From positions 67,163 to 131,162 of the forward strand of contig JBIQJD010000010.1 in the NCBI GenBank assembly GCA_044507695.1: 64,000 nt of DNA. The letters run 5' to 3'. The position numbers and the translations under genes are program-made. Shown here piece after piece: positions 62,299-64,000 of this stretch (its first letter is position 1; each line of letters starts with the position of its first letter). The notes beneath the pieces are model-generated. The model was given only the letters and a program-made list of their open reading frames with translations. It did no database searches and was not told where the DNA came from. Origin of the DNA: JBIQJD01 sp044507695. Lineage in GTDB: Bacteria > Bacteroidota > Ignavibacteria > Ignavibacteriales > Ignavibacteriaceae.

Positions 62299-63234
62299 TT
62301 AACTCTTTTTTACTCTTACACTTCCGCCTGAAGTTTTTGCAATAAATGGATTGCCGCCTCCGTTTATATCAGCTTCAAACCTTGATGAGGAAATTTGTTT
62401 AACGTTGCTTGCGTTAAAATCACATTTAACCCCGCCTGCTGCTGAATAAATTTTTACACTCGCATTGAAATCAGATGGAAGACTGGCGTAAATATCGCCG
62501 CCTGAAGTTGATAATTCTATTCCTTTGTTTTCTCCTGTATATACAAGCTGAACATCACCGCCTGAGGTTGATGCTTCTATTTTGGAATTCTTACCGTTCA
62601 ACTCAATATCTCCGCCGGATGTTTTAACATTTATATCGCCTTCAAAATTTTTGCCTGTAATATCTCCGCCCGATGTAGTTGCTTTTATTGTTCCTTTATT
62701 ATCCTGAAAATTAATATCGCCTCCGGATGTAGATATTCTTAATTTACCTTCAGTATATCTTGTTGTAACATCTCCTCCGGATGTATTTAACACTATATCC
62801 CCACGTACTCCTGCAAGTCTGATATCTCCGCCTGATGTTGCAATTTTAGGATTGAAACTGGAAGGAACTTTAACTTCAAATTTTAATTTTACTCCGCCCC
62901 AGCTAAAAATTGATGATTCTTTTTCTGCTTTGATATAAATTTCATCAGAGCTTTCATCAAATATAAAATCGTATTTCTCTTTTGCTTTATCATTTCCGGT
63001 TATTTTAACGTAAACCTCTGATTTATCCCAGCCTGTAATTTTAATATCTCCGGATGATCCTTCAATTCTAAGTGATTTTCCGGGAGACATACTAAAAGAT
63101 TTTTCATGAAGCACCTGTAAATCTTTATTATCAAATTCTTTTTCATAAATAACTTCACTTCTGCAGGCACTAAATGATATGCTGAAATTTATCAGGAAAA
63201 ATACAGCAAAAAGTTTTGTAAATCTGTTAAGCAT
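62299..63234 (-). CDS. DUF4097 secreted beta-repeat protein
   Basis: A 311-residue exported protein, probably a lipoprotein or periplasmic (FAVFFLINFSISFSACRSE: a cysteine follows the hydrophobic stretch in lipobox-like context FSAC). The body is a beta-helix of about twenty-residue turns, each with a TSGGDI/TSGGDV motif: eight or nine copies between about residues 130 and 310. The family is DUF4097; function unknown. The ATG at 63234 is chosen as AAGGAG lies six bases upstream of it. Confidence 0.9.
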   Translation of the reverse strand: MLNRFTKLFAVFFLINFSISFSACRSEVIYEKEFDNKDLQVLHEKSFSMSPGKSLRIEGSSGDIKITGWDKSEVYVKITGNDKAKEKYDFIFDESSDEIYIKAEKESSIFSWGGVKLKFEVKVPSSFNPKIATSGGDIRLAGVRGDIVLNTSGGDVTTRYTEGKLRISTSGGDINFQDNKGTIKATTSGGDITGKNFEGDINVKTSGGDIELNGKNSKIEASTSGGDVQLVYTGENKGIELSTSGGDIYASLPSDFNASVKIYSAAGGVKCDFNASNVKQISSSRFEADINGGGNPFIAKTSGGSVRVKKS

Positions 63235-63444
63235 TAACAACTCCTTTGTAGTTAACTTTTAATTTAGACCTTGCCTGTTCAAAAAGGTTACTTCTGTAAT
63301 TTTATTTTTATTTAATAATGATTATTCATTAACCATAGAGCCTCCTTGCCGCAATGATTTGTAATACGGTTTTTAGGTGATAACAATCAATCGCAAATCA
63401 AGTTCATAATTATATTTTGCAGTAAATGTTTGAGGAAAGTTTAG

Positions 63445-63828
63445 ATGATTAATCCAGGGAGAAAAGTTATGTCTAAATCAGCTACTTTGTTGAATACAGA
63501 ATTCAGGACCTACGAACCGGGAGAGCATATCTTTACAGAAGGTGATCCGGGAAATGTGATGTATTCAGTTATTGAAGGAAAAGTAGAAATACTGACAAAT
63601 GACAAAATTGTTTACACAGTTGATCAGGGAGAAGTATTTGGTGAAATGGCCCTGATTGATGATAAACCACGCAGTGCGACCGCTGTGGCAAAAACAAGCT
63701 GCAGGCTTGCTGTAATTGATTCCCGCCGTTATAATTTTTTAATTCAACAGACTCCGCTTTTCATTACTCAAATATTGAAAGCTCTGACCAATCGTCTAAG
63801 GCAAATGAATCAGGAAATAAATTCCTGA
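63445..63828 (+). CDS. Stand-alone cyclic-nucleotide-binding domain protein
   Basis: A 127-residue protein made of one CRP-type nucleotide-binding fold: TYEPGEHIFTEGDPGNVMYS, VIEGKVEILTNDKIVYTV, GEVFGEMALIDDKPRSATAVA with the FGEMALID and Arg-Ser-Ala-Thr residues of the phosphate-binding cassette, and a C-terminal helix (TQILKALTNRLRQMN). There is no DNA-binding domain, so it should act by protein contact. An ATG at 63469 after AGGGAG is an equally good start. Related in fold to the N-terminal domain of the gene at 4798. Confidence 0.85.
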   Translation: MINPGRKVMSKSATLLNTEFRTYEPGEHIFTEGDPGNVMYSVIEGKVEILTNDKIVYTVDQGEVFGEMALIDDKPRSATAVAKTSCRLAVIDSRRYNFLIQQTPLFITQILKALTNRLRQMNQEINS

Positions 63829-63942
63829 TATAGAATACTGGAAATTCATCTTACTTACTGAAAATTGAACCTGATTAAATAATGATTAACATTATTAGAT
63901 ATTATACCTTCAATGTATTACTTTCTTAACATTAATTGATTG

Positions 63943-64000
63943 GAGCGTGCCATATCATCCCTAACGGGATTTGGATTTTGTTTTCATTTTTCTTTGCTAT
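63943..64000 (+). repeat. Start of an interspersed palindromic repeat, cut by the window edge
   Basis: The hairpin ATCCC-TAAC-GGGAT (63957-63970) is followed by a T-rich arm (TTGGATTTTGTTTTC and so on). This CATCCCTA(A)CGGGATTTGG form resembles multi-copy repeats found between genes in Bacteroidota genomes. Only one partial copy is in view. Confidence 0.45.

Overview
The window is an ordinary-looking chromosomal segment from an AT-rich (about one third G+C by eye) Gram-negative bacterium of the Bacteroidota/Chlorobi side of the tree, most likely an Ignavibacteria-type organism. The evidence is: a secreted protein ending in a type IX secretion sorting domain with the NYPNPFNPAT signature; a TonB receptor, TolC and RND envelope proteins; a bacterial geranylgeranylglyceryl-phosphate synthase homologue; archaeal-type class I aldolase; and two promoters that fit the Bacteroidota consensus (TTTG or TTG, 20 bases, TAnnTTTG). 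No rRNA, tRNA, CRISPR array, prophage or complete insertion sequence was found. Coding density is high and no gap over 300 bases is truly empty; the largest (31329-31843) holds a broken outer-membrane-protein remnant.

Layout. 1-9 kb: the tail of cysS, a YgjP-like metallopeptidase, then a minus-strand run (cNMP-binding/degenerate kinase, miaA, glycosyltransferase-like, GlcD-type FAD oxidase), then a plus-strand run: AlkA-like glycosylase, ECF sigma factor with a small soluble cysteine-rich anti-sigma candidate, OsmC, FmdB and a periplasmic rhodanese. 9-24 kb: metabolic and envelope genes (TPR protein, ilvD, GH13 amylase, HAD phosphatase, YpdA, class I aldolase, cytochrome c, SIMPL protein, DUF255 thioredoxin-like protein, a large secreted hydrolase-like protein, a T9SS cargo protein). 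24-30 kb: the complete pyruvate dehydrogenase complex, aceE-aceF-lpdA, on the minus strand. 30-34 kb: hydrolase, DUF192, orphan MazE/AbrB-like protein, GmhA-like isomerase and GGGPS.

34.3-41.1 kb is the most system-like part: TonB-dependent receptor, YfiR-family periplasmic protein, a CHASE8-like/HAMP/PAS/PAS histidine kinase, an Rcp1-like single receiver, and a receiver-PAS-histidine kinase. The first three reading frames overlap at their stop/start codons. It resembles the Pseudomonas YfiR/YfiN arrangement, but a histidine kinase takes the place of the diguanylate cyclase.

41-54 kb: housekeeping and envelope genes (tex, ArsC/Spx-like, diheme cytochrome, tag, carbonic anhydrase, a metallo-beta-lactamase-fold protein, Trm112-like, ppc, an M2 dipeptidase lipoprotein, an isoprenylcysteine methyltransferase-like protein, AMIN-amidase). 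54.6-61.2 kb: a TetR-family regulator with a promoter and paired inverted repeats upstream, followed by a TolC/adaptor/RND exporter. 61-64 kb: thioredoxin, TPM-domain protein, a DUF4097 protein with a striking TSGGD repeat, a stand-alone cNMP-binding protein, and the start of what looks like an interspersed palindromic repeat at the right edge. Strong hairpin terminators separate several transcription units and are listed individually.
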